Program-made: the position numbers and the translations under genes
Notes under the pieces: generated by a model
What the model saw: the letters and a program-made list of their open reading frames with translations, nothing else
Told to the model about the DNA's origin: nothing
Database searches by the model: none
Shown here: in pieces, positions 16,352 through 26,560 of the stretch
How the letters are laid out: the number at the start of each line of letters is the position of its first letter
How positions within the stretch are numbered: position 1 is the first letter of the stretch
Origin: Caenorhabditis elegans
Taxonomy: Eukaryota > Nematoda > Chromadorea > Rhabditida > Rhabditidae
Assembly: GCF_000002985.6 (NCBI RefSeq)
Contig: NC_003279.8
Coordinates: forward strand, 10,292,001 to 10,356,000
Length of the DNA stretch: 64,000 nucleotides
Reading direction: 5' to 3'

Positions 16352-16704
16352 ATGATATGTAACTCAATTTCAATATCACATTTATTTGATTCTATAAGAT
16401 TATTTGAATCATCTACAAGTCTCAAAGTTATGGTATTACATGTATTAACTATTTTATGATATATCAAATTTATAGGTTCATATTTTACTTTTTTATTATT
16501 TGAATAGAATTTACAAATTATATTACTTTGTTTTTCATTCATAAAAGAATCACAAATAAGACTACAAGATAGATAAACAAAGATATTTTTACTCATATCT
16601 ATAGTTCCATCAACTTTTACAACTGCAATAGATGTAGCATTAAAGTTTTGATTAAAGTTAAATTGTGTATTATTTGACTTAAGATTAAGGAATAAGTGAG
16701 CCAT
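16348..16704 (-). CDS. Small beta-rich Polinton protein, minor capsid candidate
   Basis: A 118-aa intact ORF preceded by TTAAATGG. The alternating hydrophobic pattern (for example IFVYLSCSLI, NTITLRLVDD, CDIEIELHII) predicts an almost all-beta fold. Polintons encode a single-jelly-roll penton/minor capsid protein, and this is the only small all-beta candidate in the element. The assignment is by elimination and predicted fold only. The protein is rather short for a penton (usually 150 aa or more). Confidence 0.5.
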   Translation of the reverse strand: MAHLFLNLKSNNTQFNFNQNFNATSIAVVKVDGTIDMSKNIFVYLSCSLICDSFMNEKQSNIICKFYSNNKKVKYEPINLIYHKIVNTCNTITLRLVDDSNNLIESNKCDIEIELHII

Positions 16705-16775
16705 TTAATGAATAAAAATTTTTATTAACATATTGATTAAATTAATTGTATTAAATCATTAAATTAATTGTATAA

Positions 16776-17516
16776 AAATCTGACTTCACTGATTATTCTG
16801 TTAAAAATTATTACTCAAATAGAAACAATAATTCATTACTGCCTAATTCAATAAGAGCATGTATTATAGGAAAGTCTGGATGTGGTAAAACTAATTTATT
16901 AATGAATTTACTTTTGGATAAATTCCAAGGAGATGATTATTTAGATTATGATAATTTATATATTTTTTCTACAACACTCTTTCAACCATGTTATCAAGCT
17001 CTTATAAATGGTTTTGAGAATGGTTTAAGTAAGAGAGACATTAGACACTGCTTTCAGACACAAAATTTTATGGTTGATAAGAAAGATAAATCAAATATAT
17101 TAGTCACTACATCAGAAAATTGTGAAGACATTCCTGATCCAAGTTCAATAGATCCTAATAAAAAGACTTTAAATATTTTTGATGATTTGATGTTAGAAAA
17201 ACAAAATAAGATAGAACAATATTACACTAGAGGAAGGCATAATAATATTGATTGTTCTTATATTTCTCAAAATTATATAAAACTTCCTAAAAATACTATA
17301 AGAGAGAATGCTAATTTCTTTATAGTATTCAATCAAGATAAATTAAATCTGGATTATATTTATAGAGATCATTGTGGAGAAATAGAAAAGAATACATTTC
17401 TAGAAGTGGTTACATCTATTTGGAAAGTTAAATATTCATTTTTAACTATTGACAAAACTAGTGAAATGGAAAATGGAAAATTTAGGAGGTTTTTAAAATA
17501 CTTTATTATTTTTTAA
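16776..17516 (+). pseudogene. Polinton packaging ATPase (FtsK/HerA, A32-like), start codon missing
   Basis: A genome-packaging type ATPase. Walker A is GKSGCGKTN (about 16872-16898), Walker B is TLNIFDDLMLE, and a conserved downstream block has GRHNNIDCSYISQNY then ENANFFIVFNQ, as in A32-like ATPases. The frame is open back to a stop at 16773-16775 without an ATG. The first in-frame ATG (16902) lies after Walker A and would remove the nucleotide-binding loop. Upstream, ATTAAATTAATTGTA occurs twice within about 37 bp, a local duplication at the place where the promoter and start should be. The rest of the gene is intact. Confidence 0.85.
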
Positions 17517-17524
17517 GTATATAA

Positions 17525-17779
17525 ATGAATTTTTCACATGTTACAATAGCTTTACTAATTTTATTAACTGTATGTAGTTTTCTCATTTTATTCAATATAG
17601 AAAATAATGTTATCAATTATTCTATTGTTTTATTCATAGATTGTATAGTTATATTTATTATTGTAACATGTTTACAAAAATCACATGAATCTACAAATGA
17701 TAAATTAATAAAAGGTCTTTTAAATAATTTTAGTGATTATACAAAATATGTAAAAGAAGTTGTTAATACAAACTTTTGA
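17525..17779 (+). CDS. Small two-helix membrane protein of the Polinton
   Basis: An 84-aa ORF whose start is in a TAAATG box 9 bp after the ATPase stop. Two adjacent hydrophobic segments (about residues 6-25 and 30-50) predict a helical hairpin, followed by a short hydrophilic tail. I recognise no family. Small membrane proteins near a glycoprotein could act in envelope or membrane association, which is speculation. Its last 17 nt overlap the convergent ORF ending at 17763. Confidence 0.6.
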   Translation: MNFSHVTIALLILLTVCSFLILFNIENNVINYSIVLFIDCIVIFIIVTCLQKSHESTNDKLIKGLLNNFSDYTKYVKEVVNTNF

Positions 17780-18347
17780 TAATATCCATATTCTTTTTAT
17801 TTATAATAGATTCAATCTTATTTATTTCATTATTCTTTCTAGCATTTCTAGCAATATTAAGTTTATTTAATTTTTCTTGATACAATTTAGAATCGGCTGA
17901 AGATGATTTATTAATAGTTTCTTGTAATTCTAGATTCTTTTCTTTCTCATATGCTAATTCAGATTCAAGCTCCGCAACTCTCACAAGAAGTTTTTTATAA
18001 GATTCGGATAATCTATTGACAACATCTTCTAAGGAAATGTTTTGAATTGAAATTGATTCTAATTTATCTACTAATGTTTTTAATGAAGATAAAAGAATAT
18101 TATCTTCTTCTGAATGATCTATTATTTGTTTCATTAACAAATTTATCATTGATTGTATTTCTTTTGCCTTTTTACAAGCAACACTATTACCATGCTTGTT
18201 CAATGATTCTGATATAAATGAAAAAATCTCAGAATCAGATTGAATAGTATTCATAGAAGATACAACTAAATCTTTTATCTGTTTACTTATTTCTGATTTA
18301 ACAGATGTTATAGTGTGTATATTATTATTCTTTCTATTTGTATTCAT
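17763..18347 (-). CDS. Coiled-coil Polinton protein, unknown function
   Basis: A 194-aa intact ORF starting at TAAATATG. Predicted almost entirely helical. The strongest heptads are in the segment with LESISIQNISLEDVVNRL and LLVRVAELESELAYEKEKN, followed by a basic C-terminal helix. No enzymatic motif is seen. It heads a minus-strand block of three ORFs (with 18366 and 18933) that I cannot match to the canonical Polinton genes. Confidence 0.6.
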   Translation of the reverse strand: MNTNRKNNNIHTITSVKSEISKQIKDLVVSSMNTIQSDSEIFSFISESLNKHGNSVACKKAKEIQSMINLLMKQIIDHSEEDNILLSSLKTLVDKLESISIQNISLEDVVNRLSESYKKLLVRVAELESELAYEKEKNLELQETINKSSSADSKLYQEKLNKLNIARNARKNNEINKIESIINKKNMDIIKSLY

Positions 18348-18365
18348 ATTTATTAAAAGAGAAAA

Positions 18366-18818
18366 TTAAGATAGGCCATAAATATTTCTAAAAAACTTAT
18401 CTTGTTCTGTTCTATTCTCTTCTACTTCAGCTCTCCAATTGCATTCCTTAGATGTCTTTTTGATATTTGGTTTTTCTTTCGGAATATTTTCTGAGAATCC
18501 CTTTGTGGTTTTAACAATATGTTTCTTAAGATTTTCTGAACTATTTAATTTAACATAGCAATCTTTAGGAGCTAGCTTAGATAAATTATCATTTTCCGGA
18601 ACTTTTAATATTTCTAATGTATCACTAGGATATATTTTATTAGAACGTTCTAATACCACTCTAAGAGTTCCCTTAGAGTCTTTTATTAACCAAGGAGCAT
18701 GTAAATACACTTTTGTTTTATATAAGTATGCTATATTAGAAGGTGTAAATCCACTAACTGATGCTGATGAACTTACTATATATCCTATATTTGTATTATG
18801 ATGAATATATTGTCTCAT
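18366..18818 (-). CDS. Polinton ORF of unknown function, 150 aa
   Basis: An intact ORF starting in a TAAATG box, 18 bp upstream of the coiled-coil ORF. The N-terminal two thirds look mixed alpha/beta (KVYLHAPWLI, GTLRVVLERS, DTLEILKVP) and the C-terminal third is basic and probably disordered. No recognised motif. The (TCC)22 tract lies immediately upstream and could be part of its promoter. Confidence 0.55.
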   Translation of the reverse strand: MRQYIHHNTNIGYIVSSSASVSGFTPSNIAYLYKTKVYLHAPWLIKDSKGTLRVVLERSNKIYPSDTLEILKVPENDNLSKLAPKDCYVKLNSSENLKKHIVKTTKGFSENIPKEKPNIKKTSKECNWRAEVEENRTEQDKFFRNIYGLS

Positions 18819-18837
18819 TTATTACTAATGAAAATTC

Positions 18838-18903
18838 TCCTCCTCCTCCTCCTCCTCCTCCTCCTCCTCCTCCTCCTCCTCCTCCTCCTCCTCCTCCTCC
18901 TCC
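18838..18903. repeat. (TCC)22 trinucleotide tract, (GGA)22 on the other strand
   Basis: A perfect run of 22 TCC units in an otherwise AT-rich element, between the start of the ORF at 18818 and the end of the ORF at 18933. The opposite strand is (GGA)n, which can form unusual G-rich structures. The polyproline frame it creates on the plus strand is not a gene. Confidence 0.95.
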
Positions 18904-18932
18904 TTTTTCCAATTTTTTAAATTTCTCAAAAA

Positions 18933-19475
18933 TCAATATTTAGAATAAGATCTAGGTAAAAGTAGATTTATCTTCTTAGATCCAGAATTATCTTTACAAA
19001 TTATAGTAGGTTCTACTGTGTGATTTACTATATTCTCATCTATAACATTATATTTAACATCTATCTCATCTCGATCCAATGTAGACCCTCGAACCTCATC
19101 TTTTATTTGATTCAACATAGACTCCTTGACTTCTTTCAATTTAGAATTATATTTTTGAATGTTTGTAGTGTCACCATTATGCTCACATTTAATATCTATC
19201 ACTAACTCAGGATACATTTTAGAAAACAAATCATCATTTACATATACATGTAATTTCTCTGAACCTCTTTTATACCTTGTTCTATTTTTACTAGAAACAT
19301 TAGATGCTATTTGTGGATAATCTTGGAAATAATAATGAGGAATATCTTTCATTGGATTGATTTTATCTATTAGATATCTAAAACTAGATATGAAATATAT
19401 ATCTCTATTTTCTAAATTTTTAATATGAATATAATGTTTTGGTATGTTTTTAACTTTTTCATGATTCACTACCAT
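18933..19475 (-). CDS. Polinton ORF of unknown function, 180 aa
   Basis: An intact ORF starting in a TAAATG box (19475). It has mixed secondary structure with a basic RTRYKRG patch in the middle and a Glu/Asp/Lys-rich helical segment after it, ending in LLLPRSYSKY. No signal peptide, membrane segment or known motif. It is the first gene after the 150-bp tandem array, which lies upstream of its start. Confidence 0.55.
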   Translation of the reverse strand: MVVNHEKVKNIPKHYIHIKNLENRDIYFISSFRYLIDKINPMKDIPHYYFQDYPQIASNVSSKNRTRYKRGSEKLHVYVNDDLFSKMYPELVIDIKCEHNGDTTNIQKYNSKLKEVKESMLNQIKDEVRGSTLDRDEIDVKYNVIDENIVNHTVEPTIICKDNSGSKKINLLLPRSYSKY

Positions 19476-19513
19476 TTAGTAAATAGTAAATTTCCAATGT
19501 TTTTAAACACATT

Positions 19514-20690
19514 AAAATGAGGTATATTGATAATTAAAAGTGATATTTAATGTATTTTTACTATATTCTTATAAATATAGAAAACATCATTTTATGATAT
19601 ATAACTACTAAGACATTTATGGTAAATATTTAGTGAATTTCACATATTTTTTGTTGCATCAAAATGAGGTATATTGACCCTTTAAATGTAATAAATAGTG
19701 TATTTATATTGAATTTACCATATTTTATAAAACCATCATTTTACTTCATATTTTATGTTTTGAGATTTGCTATAAATATTTAGTGAATTTCACATATTTT
19801 TTGTTACATCAAAATGAGGTATATTAACCCTTTAAATGTAATAAATAGTGTATTTATATTGAATTTACCATATTTTATAAAACCATCATTTTACTTCATA
19901 TTTTATGTTTTGAGATTTGCTATAAATATTTAGTGAATTTCACATATTTTTTGTTACATCAAAATGAGGTATATTAACCCTTTAAATGTAATAAATAGTG
20001 TATTTATATTGAATTTACCATATTTTATAAAATCATCATTTTATAACATATTTTCATTCTGAGATTTGCTATAAATATTTAGTGAATTTCTCATATTTTT
20101 TGATACATCAAAATGAGGTATATTGACCCTTTAAATGTAATAAATAGTGTATTTATATTGAATTTACCATATTTTATAAAACCATCATTTTACTTCATAT
20201 TTTATGTTTTGAGATTTGCTATAAATATTTAGTGAATTTCACATATTTTTTGTTACATCAAAATGAGGTATATTAACCCTTTAAATGTAATAAATAGTGT
20301 ATTTATATTGAATTTACCATATTTTATAAAATCATCATTTTACTACATATTTTGTGTTTTGAGATTTACTATAAATATTATATGAATTTCACATATTTTT
20401 TGTTACATTAAAATGTAGTATATTGACCCTTTAAATGTAATATATAGAGTATTTTATAACATATTCTAATAAATAATAAAAGTGTCATTTTAGTACATAT
20501 TTACATTCTGAGATTTGCTATAAATATTTAGTGAATTTCACATATTTTTTGTTACATCAAAATGTGGTATATTGATCCTATAAATGTAATAAATGACATA
20601 TTTATATTGAATTTACCATGTTTATAAAAAGCTTCATTTTACTATATATTTGCATTTAAGATCTATCCCTGTTTAAGTATAAAATATGCT
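19514..20690. repeat. Tandem array, about eight copies of a 150-bp AT-rich unit
   Basis: Each unit contains AAAATGAGGTATATTGACCC or a close variant. The unit starts are near 19514, 19661, 19811, 19961, 20110, 20260, 20410 and 20559, so the period is 147-150 bp. Internal units are almost identical and the outer ones more diverged, as expected from unequal exchange. No ORF. The array lies between two minus-strand genes, in front of the ORF at 19475 and after the stop of the ORF at 20697. It could be an enhancer, origin or structural region; the sequence alone does not say. Confidence 0.95.
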
Positions 20691-20696
20691 CTAAAA

Positions 20697-21644
20697 TTAC
20701 ATACCAATATTTAAGTAAAGAACACCTAAATCCTTCTTTTTGATCTTCTTTTGTCTCACTAGCTCATCTAACATGGCATGGATTTTATTGTACTCCCCCT
20801 TGTTACCTGCTTGAAATGAACCAACAGATAGTTTTAATGAGTCAATAAGAGAATTAGTATTTGATGGAATGAATGATATGGAACTTCCTTGTGTTGTATT
20901 AGATGTATTATCTGTATTATTTGTATTAGTAGTCTTTGTAACAAAGTAGTGAGCTTTAATAAACTTCCATTTTTCACTAGAATCTGAATTATATTTTTTA
21001 CTTGTTTTATCAAATCCGTTATACAAAGCATTTGAGCATATTAAAATTTTCTGATAGTTATTTGTATCATCTTTTTGAATCTTATTCAAGTTTGGAGTTT
21101 TCTTGATTAGTAACTCCATTAATCCCTTTGTTGCATCATATTCATCACTATCAATTTTAATAATATTTTGATCGAATACAATATCTTTATTACCAATTGT
21201 ATATTTTTTATCTTCTTTATTAAATCTAAGAGAATACCCAGCATTACTTTTATCAGAATTGTCTTGAAGATAACCAACTATTAAATTACTAACTACTAAG
21301 TTTGGAGAGGAATTCGATGTGGGTAAAGTCACTGATGGTTTTTTGATATGACTTTGTTTGTTTATTGATGGTGTTTTAGGTTGTTCTATTGATAGTTGTT
21401 TATATGAGGGTTTAAAATTATTAAGAGTTTCAACTATCTTATTCTTCTCATCTATTATTTCTTCTTGTAGTTTTTTATTAGATTCTAATATAGGTTTAAA
21501 CACGTCTATTCTATGATCTTCTATATTTTCCAAGTCAGAACGCTCTTGTGAGTTTTTGAATTTATGCTCTCTTCTATTCTTTATGTAGGTTTGAACGATT
21601 TTATTTCGATTTTTAGGGTCATAAATTTCTATCACCGAGTGCAT
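20697..21644 (-). CDS. Polinton protein resembling the DUF8207 family
   Basis: A 315-aa intact ORF starting at TAAATG. The N-terminal 100 residues are charged and helical. Middle blocks GYSLRFNKEDKKYTIGNKDI and DATKGLMELLIKKTPNL resemble, from memory, proteins of cnidarian and other animal Polintons grouped as DUF8207. The C-terminus (SFQAGNKGEYNKIHAMLDEL) matches the AGN...E...ILDEL ending I associate with that group. Its function is unknown. It is divergent from the polymerase gene, with 92 bp between the two starts. Confidence 0.6.
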   Translation of the reverse strand: MHSVIEIYDPKNRNKIVQTYIKNRREHKFKNSQERSDLENIEDHRIDVFKPILESNKKLQEEIIDEKNKIVETLNNFKPSYKQLSIEQPKTPSINKQSHIKKPSVTLPTSNSSPNLVVSNLIVGYLQDNSDKSNAGYSLRFNKEDKKYTIGNKDIVFDQNIIKIDSDEYDATKGLMELLIKKTPNLNKIQKDDTNNYQKILICSNALYNGFDKTSKKYNSDSSEKWKFIKAHYFVTKTTNTNNTDNTSNTTQGSSISFIPSNTNSLIDSLKLSVGSFQAGNKGEYNKIHAMLDELVRQKKIKKKDLGVLYLNIGM

Positions 21645-21736
21645 TTATTAAGTAAAAATAATAAGAGTGCATAAATTTTTATGAAAAAGATAGAAATATC
21701 ATTACGTTTTTCATTTGGAAAAACTCTACTTAGTAA

Positions 21737-24700
21737 ATGCAGAAAGTAGAAGATTACACTAAACTTACAAGGGATCAACTACGCAGTCGTATTTTAAAAG
21801 AGACTAGCTATAAATCGTCTGAAATAAGACAAAAGGGGGTTAAAGAGCTTAGGGAAATCCTAAGAGTACATTATGAAAAAGAAAAAGAAAATGAAAAAAT
21901 TGAAAAAGAAAATAAAGAAAGAGAAAGAGATAATTTCCAATTACGGAAGTTATTCCCTAATGACAAAACGGTTTTCAGCGAGTATAAAGAAGTTGGAGGT
22001 ATGTTAAGAGATACAAAATATACTGGAAACTTTAAGAGTATTGAAAACTTTTTAATAAAACAAAAAATGATATTGTAAATGATATGTATGAAGGATATGT
22101 AAAAATTTATTTCACACTAGAACTTGAATTAATTAAAGAAGAAACTGGAGAAAAACAGCAAGCATTTTTAACAACATTAAATAAAAAATTATATGAATCA
22201 GATGATAAAGAAGAATTTATTGAAACTTTAAAATTAGAATTAGAAAATAGATTAGAAAAACTTGAAACTAAAGGATCTGGTTTTAGAATGAATAGAATTA
22301 ATAAGTTACAAATGTATCAAACTAAAATGAAATCACTAACAGGAGCAAAATATATAGAACTACCAGCTTGGATCAAAAATAAGAAAGCAGTAATAAATAT
22401 TAAAAATGAGGATAACTTCTGTTTTATGTGGTGTGTACTTGCACACCTCTTTCCAGAAAAAAAGAATCCACAACGAGTAAGCAATTATCAAGAACATACA
22501 AATAAGATAGATTTTGAGGGGTTTGAATTCCCCTTCAGTTTAAAAAATTTAAAGAAATTTGAAAAGAAAAATAACCTAGCTATTAATATTGTTAAAACAG
22601 ATAATGAAGAAGAAACTGAATACTATAAACCAACAATTGAATCATATAGAATATCTAAAAATAATAAAGTAGAAATGAATCGAGTAATAAATTTATTATA
22701 TATAACAAATGAAAATAATGAAGGACATTTCTGTCTTATTAAAAATCTTGATAAACTAATGAATAATCGTGGAAGTAGTAGTTACAAATTCTGTATTAGA
22801 TGCTTTAATGGGTATTATAATGAAGAGAAATATGTGCGCCATTTTGAAGATTTTATGAGCAATGATCCTATTCAAATGATTAAACCTTTTGAATCTCATA
22901 TTAAGTTTTCGGCAATCCAAAAGACTCAAAAACACAGATATGTTTGTTATGCAGATTTTGAATCTGTTATTTATAAATTGAATAGTACATGTAATTCACC
23001 TGATAAATCTTATAGTGAGAATATTGGTAAACATGTACCATCTGGTTTTTGTGTAGTTGTGGTGGATTCTTTTACACAGAGTATTTATGAAATGAAAAGT
23101 TATGTTGGTTATGGCACAATATTAAAATTCAATGAATACATTAAAGATGTGTGTACAAGAATTCTGGATATCCCTTCCATGAAAATGGGTGGGTTGACTG
23201 AGGAAGAGCAGATTGAATATGATAGCTGTAAATCATGTCCAGAGTGTGGAGGACAATTTAGTGAAGATAATCCAAAGGTCAAAGATCATGACCATTGGAC
23301 TGGAGAATTTAGAGGTGTTCTATGTAATAGCTGTAATTTGTTGAAGCGAAGAAATAATTTTATTCCTGTCTTCTTTCATAATCTAAGAGGATATGACTCT
23401 CATTTGATTTTCAGTGATGGAAAATCTTCTGAAATGTTAAAGAAGGAAAAAGTAAACATTTCTTGTATTTCAGCAAACATAGAAAAGTTTATCAGTTTTA
23501 ATTATAAATTTGAAAAGACACTTGAAAAAACAAATAAAAATAAAATAGAAATGAAATCGGCAATAAAAAAAGTTAAGGAAGCAATAGTAAAAGTTGAAAA
23601 GGCAATCGGATTGAGCTACAAATATTACTTAGAAAAGTTAAAGAAGCAGTGGAAGAAGTTAAAAAAGTACTTGGAGTCAATTACAAAGATTGTTTAGAAA
23701 AAATAGGAAAAGCACAGGAAGAAACTGAAAAAGTAAAACAGAACTTGAACAAGAATAAGATACTTTGGTAATCAATTCCTTTGAGAAAATCAAAGAAGCA
23801 AAAGAAGAAGTTAAAAATGTAATAAGATCTGATTACACAGACTGTTTAAACAAAGTTAGAAAAGCAGAAGATACATTAGCAAAGATAGAAAACAAATATA
23901 AAAAAGAAAGTGAAGAAGTTAAAAAGACAGGAAAAAATAAAGATAAAGTTGAAAAAACAAAAGAAGAAGTTGAAAAGGCAAAAGAAGAATTTCAAAAGGT
24001 AGAAGAAGAATTTCAAAAAGAAGTTGAAAAAGTTAAAAAAGTTGAAAAAGAACTTGAGAAAGCAAAAGAGTCTGATTTTAAAGTGTATTTAGATGATGTT
24101 AGGTGGTCATTAAAAAATGTTAGAGAAACAATAGAGGAGACTAGAAAGTATGAAATTAGATTCTTAGATAGTCTAGGATTCATGCCCTCTAGTCTAGATT
24201 GTTTAAGTAATAATTTAGAAGATGAAGATTGTAAAATTACTAGAAAATATTATGATGAAAAATATAAAGATGGAAACATCTTTAATCTTATGAGAAAGAA
24301 AGGAGTATACCCATATGAATTTATGGACTCCTTTAAAAAATATGAGAATAAAGAGTTACCCTCTATTGAAAATTTTTATAATAAATTAAATAATGAAGAT
24401 ATTAGTAAAGAAAAATATGAATATGCTCAGAAAGTATGGAATGAAACTAGGTGTAAAAATTTAAAAGATTATACATTAATCTATATGGTTAATGATGTGC
24501 TACTATTGGCAGACATTTTTGAAACTTTCAGAAATGTCTCTTTGGAGGTGTATAAGCTTGATCCTTGTTGGTATTATACATCTCCTGGACTTGCCTGGGA
24601 AGCTATGTTAAAGAAAACTGGAGTTAAACTCCAGACTATTAATGATATTGAAATGTATAATTTTATAGAAAAAGGAATAAGAGGGGGTATCTGTAACGCG

Positions 24701-26019
24701 ATGTTGAGATACTCGAAAGCAAACAATAAACATCTAAAAAATATAATACTGAGGAAGAAAGTATATATCTTTTATATTTAGACGCAAATAATCTATATGG
24801 ATGGGCGATGAGTCAAAAACTACCATATGATAATTTTGAGTTTGAGAAAAATGTTAATGAGATAAAAGATATTGAAAAATATTTAAATGAAATAGAATTA
24901 AAAGAAAAAGGATGCATATTGGAGGTGGATTTAGACTATCCAGTTGAGCTTCATGATAGGCATAATGATCTACCATTTTGTCCAGAAAATAAGCTTGTTG
25001 GAACCACTAATAAATTAATTAGTGATTTATCTAATAAAACCAAATATGTGATTCATTATAAAAATTTAAAGCAAGTATTAAAAAATGGAATGGTTTTGAA
25101 GAAAATTCATAGAGTTGTGAGTTTTAGGGAATCTAATTGGTTGGCTCCATATATAGAGCTAAATACCAATCTTAGAAAGATTGCTAAAAATGAGTTTGAA
25201 AAAGATTTCTTCAAACTCATGAACAACTCTGTGTTTGGAAAAACCATGGAAAATGTAAGGAAAAGAGTAGATGTTAGGATTTGTAGCGATGAAAAAAGTG
25301 TTCAGAAGTTAGCTAATGATGTTAACTTTAAGCAGCGACACATCATCAATGAAAATATGATTCTTGTAGAAATGGTTCAGAAAAACATAAAATTGAACAA
25401 GCCGTTTTATGTTGGAATGAGTATTTTAGATTTGAGTAAGAATCTAATGTATGATTTTCATTATAATGTAATGGAGCCTAAGTATGGAGATGATTTGAAG
25501 TTGTGTTATCAAGACACAGATTCTTTCATCTATGAAATAAAAACTGAGGATGTTTATGATGATATGAATAATATGAAAGAATGGTTCGATTTTTCTGACT
25601 ATCCTAAAGAACATTCACTATATAGTGATGAGAATAAAAAGGTAATTGGGAAGTTTAAGGATGAGTTGAGCGGGAATATAATGAGTGAAATCGTTGCCTT
25701 CCGGCCAAAACAATATGCTTTTAGAGTTTCTAAATTAAATGATTGTTTGGAGGTGGAGGTTAAGAAAAATAAAGGAATAAAAAGGAGTGTTGTAAAGAAG
25801 GAATTAACTTTTGCTGATTATAAGAACTGTTTAATTGATAGAACGGTTTCAAGGAAGCAGCAAATGTTGATAAGCTCAAGCAAACATCAAGTTCATTCTG
25901 TTCAACAGAACAAAGTTGTTCTGAATAACATGATTGGAAAAGATGTAGAGGCTAAAAGATACGTTGTTGACAATATTCACACATTAGCTTTTGAGCATTT
26001 TAGAATTCCTAAACTTTAA
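21737..26019 (+). pseudogene. Polinton protein-primed DNA polymerase B, multiply frame-broken
   Basis: The replication polymerase, in at least four frame segments: 21737-22078, 22084-23694, 23765-24781 and about 24749-26019. Motifs in order: exonuclease I YADFES; a zinc/HNH-like module CPECGGQF...DHDHWTGEFRG...CNSCN; exonuclease II FFHNLRGYDSHLIF; exonuclease III YTLIYMVNDVLLLADIFE; Pol A LDANNLYGW; Pol B NSVFGKTMENVRKR; Pol C YQDTDSF; then GKFKDEL. All catalytic residues are present, but breaks occur at A-runs near 22068 and 24740 and twice within 23640-23770. About 200 residues of Lys/Glu/Val-rich coiled coil (23511-24148) sit between exonuclease II and the following strand (RFLDSLGFM), where relatives have only a short loop. 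The first ORF may be an N-terminal extension of the same protein or a separate small gene. Confidence 0.92.
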
Positions 26020-26560
26020 ATTCTTGATCTTGTCTCAACATTTGTATAACTTCCTCAATCTAATTCTTAATTAGTTCTTTTCTTTCATTAAAATCTTCCA
26101 ATTTATTCAAAAGCATATTTCTTCCAAGTGGTCAGTCAAAATAATCCATTAGTCTTGTATCAACATTACTTTAAATTCTACAAATCATATTCTCCGAAAT
26201 AGTCGTTATTCTTAAAATTTTCATTAACATTATAATAAATTCTTCAAAAGCATATTTCTTCAAAGTGGTCCTTCAAACTAATTCATAAGTCTTGTATCAA
26301 CATTAGTATAAATTCTTCAAATCATATTCTTCCAAATTTGTCAGTAAAACTAATTCATAAATCTAAAACTAACAATGCTCCAAATTCCTCTAAAGCATAT
26401 TTCTTCAAAGTGATCAGTCAAACTAATTATTAAATCTTTCATTAACAATATTCTAAATTCTGTATTTCATATTTTACAAAATAGTCAGTCAATCTTATTT
26501 TAAATTAAAGCTAATATAGAATCTTTAAAATCATATTTTTCCAATAATTTTAATAATAAT
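26020..26560. repeat. Degenerate tandem repeat, period about 140 bp with about 70-bp halves
   Basis: Copies of CATATTTCTTCAAAGTGGTC or variants begin near 26114, 26251 and 26396, and related half-units (CATATTNTNC...AAATAGTC) fall between them. The units are much more diverged than the 19.5-20.7 kb array and share no obvious sequence with it. The 3' end of the protease reading frame overlaps the last part. Confidence 0.7.

Noticed and set aside
18761..18943. Polyproline ORF on the plus strand
   Set aside because: It is only the translation of the (TCC)22 tract and lies opposite real minus-strand ORFs.
19514..20690. CRISPR-like or coding repeat array
   Set aside because: The units are about 150 bp, directly adjacent with no unique spacers, AT-rich and without open frames. 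This is an ordinary tandem array.
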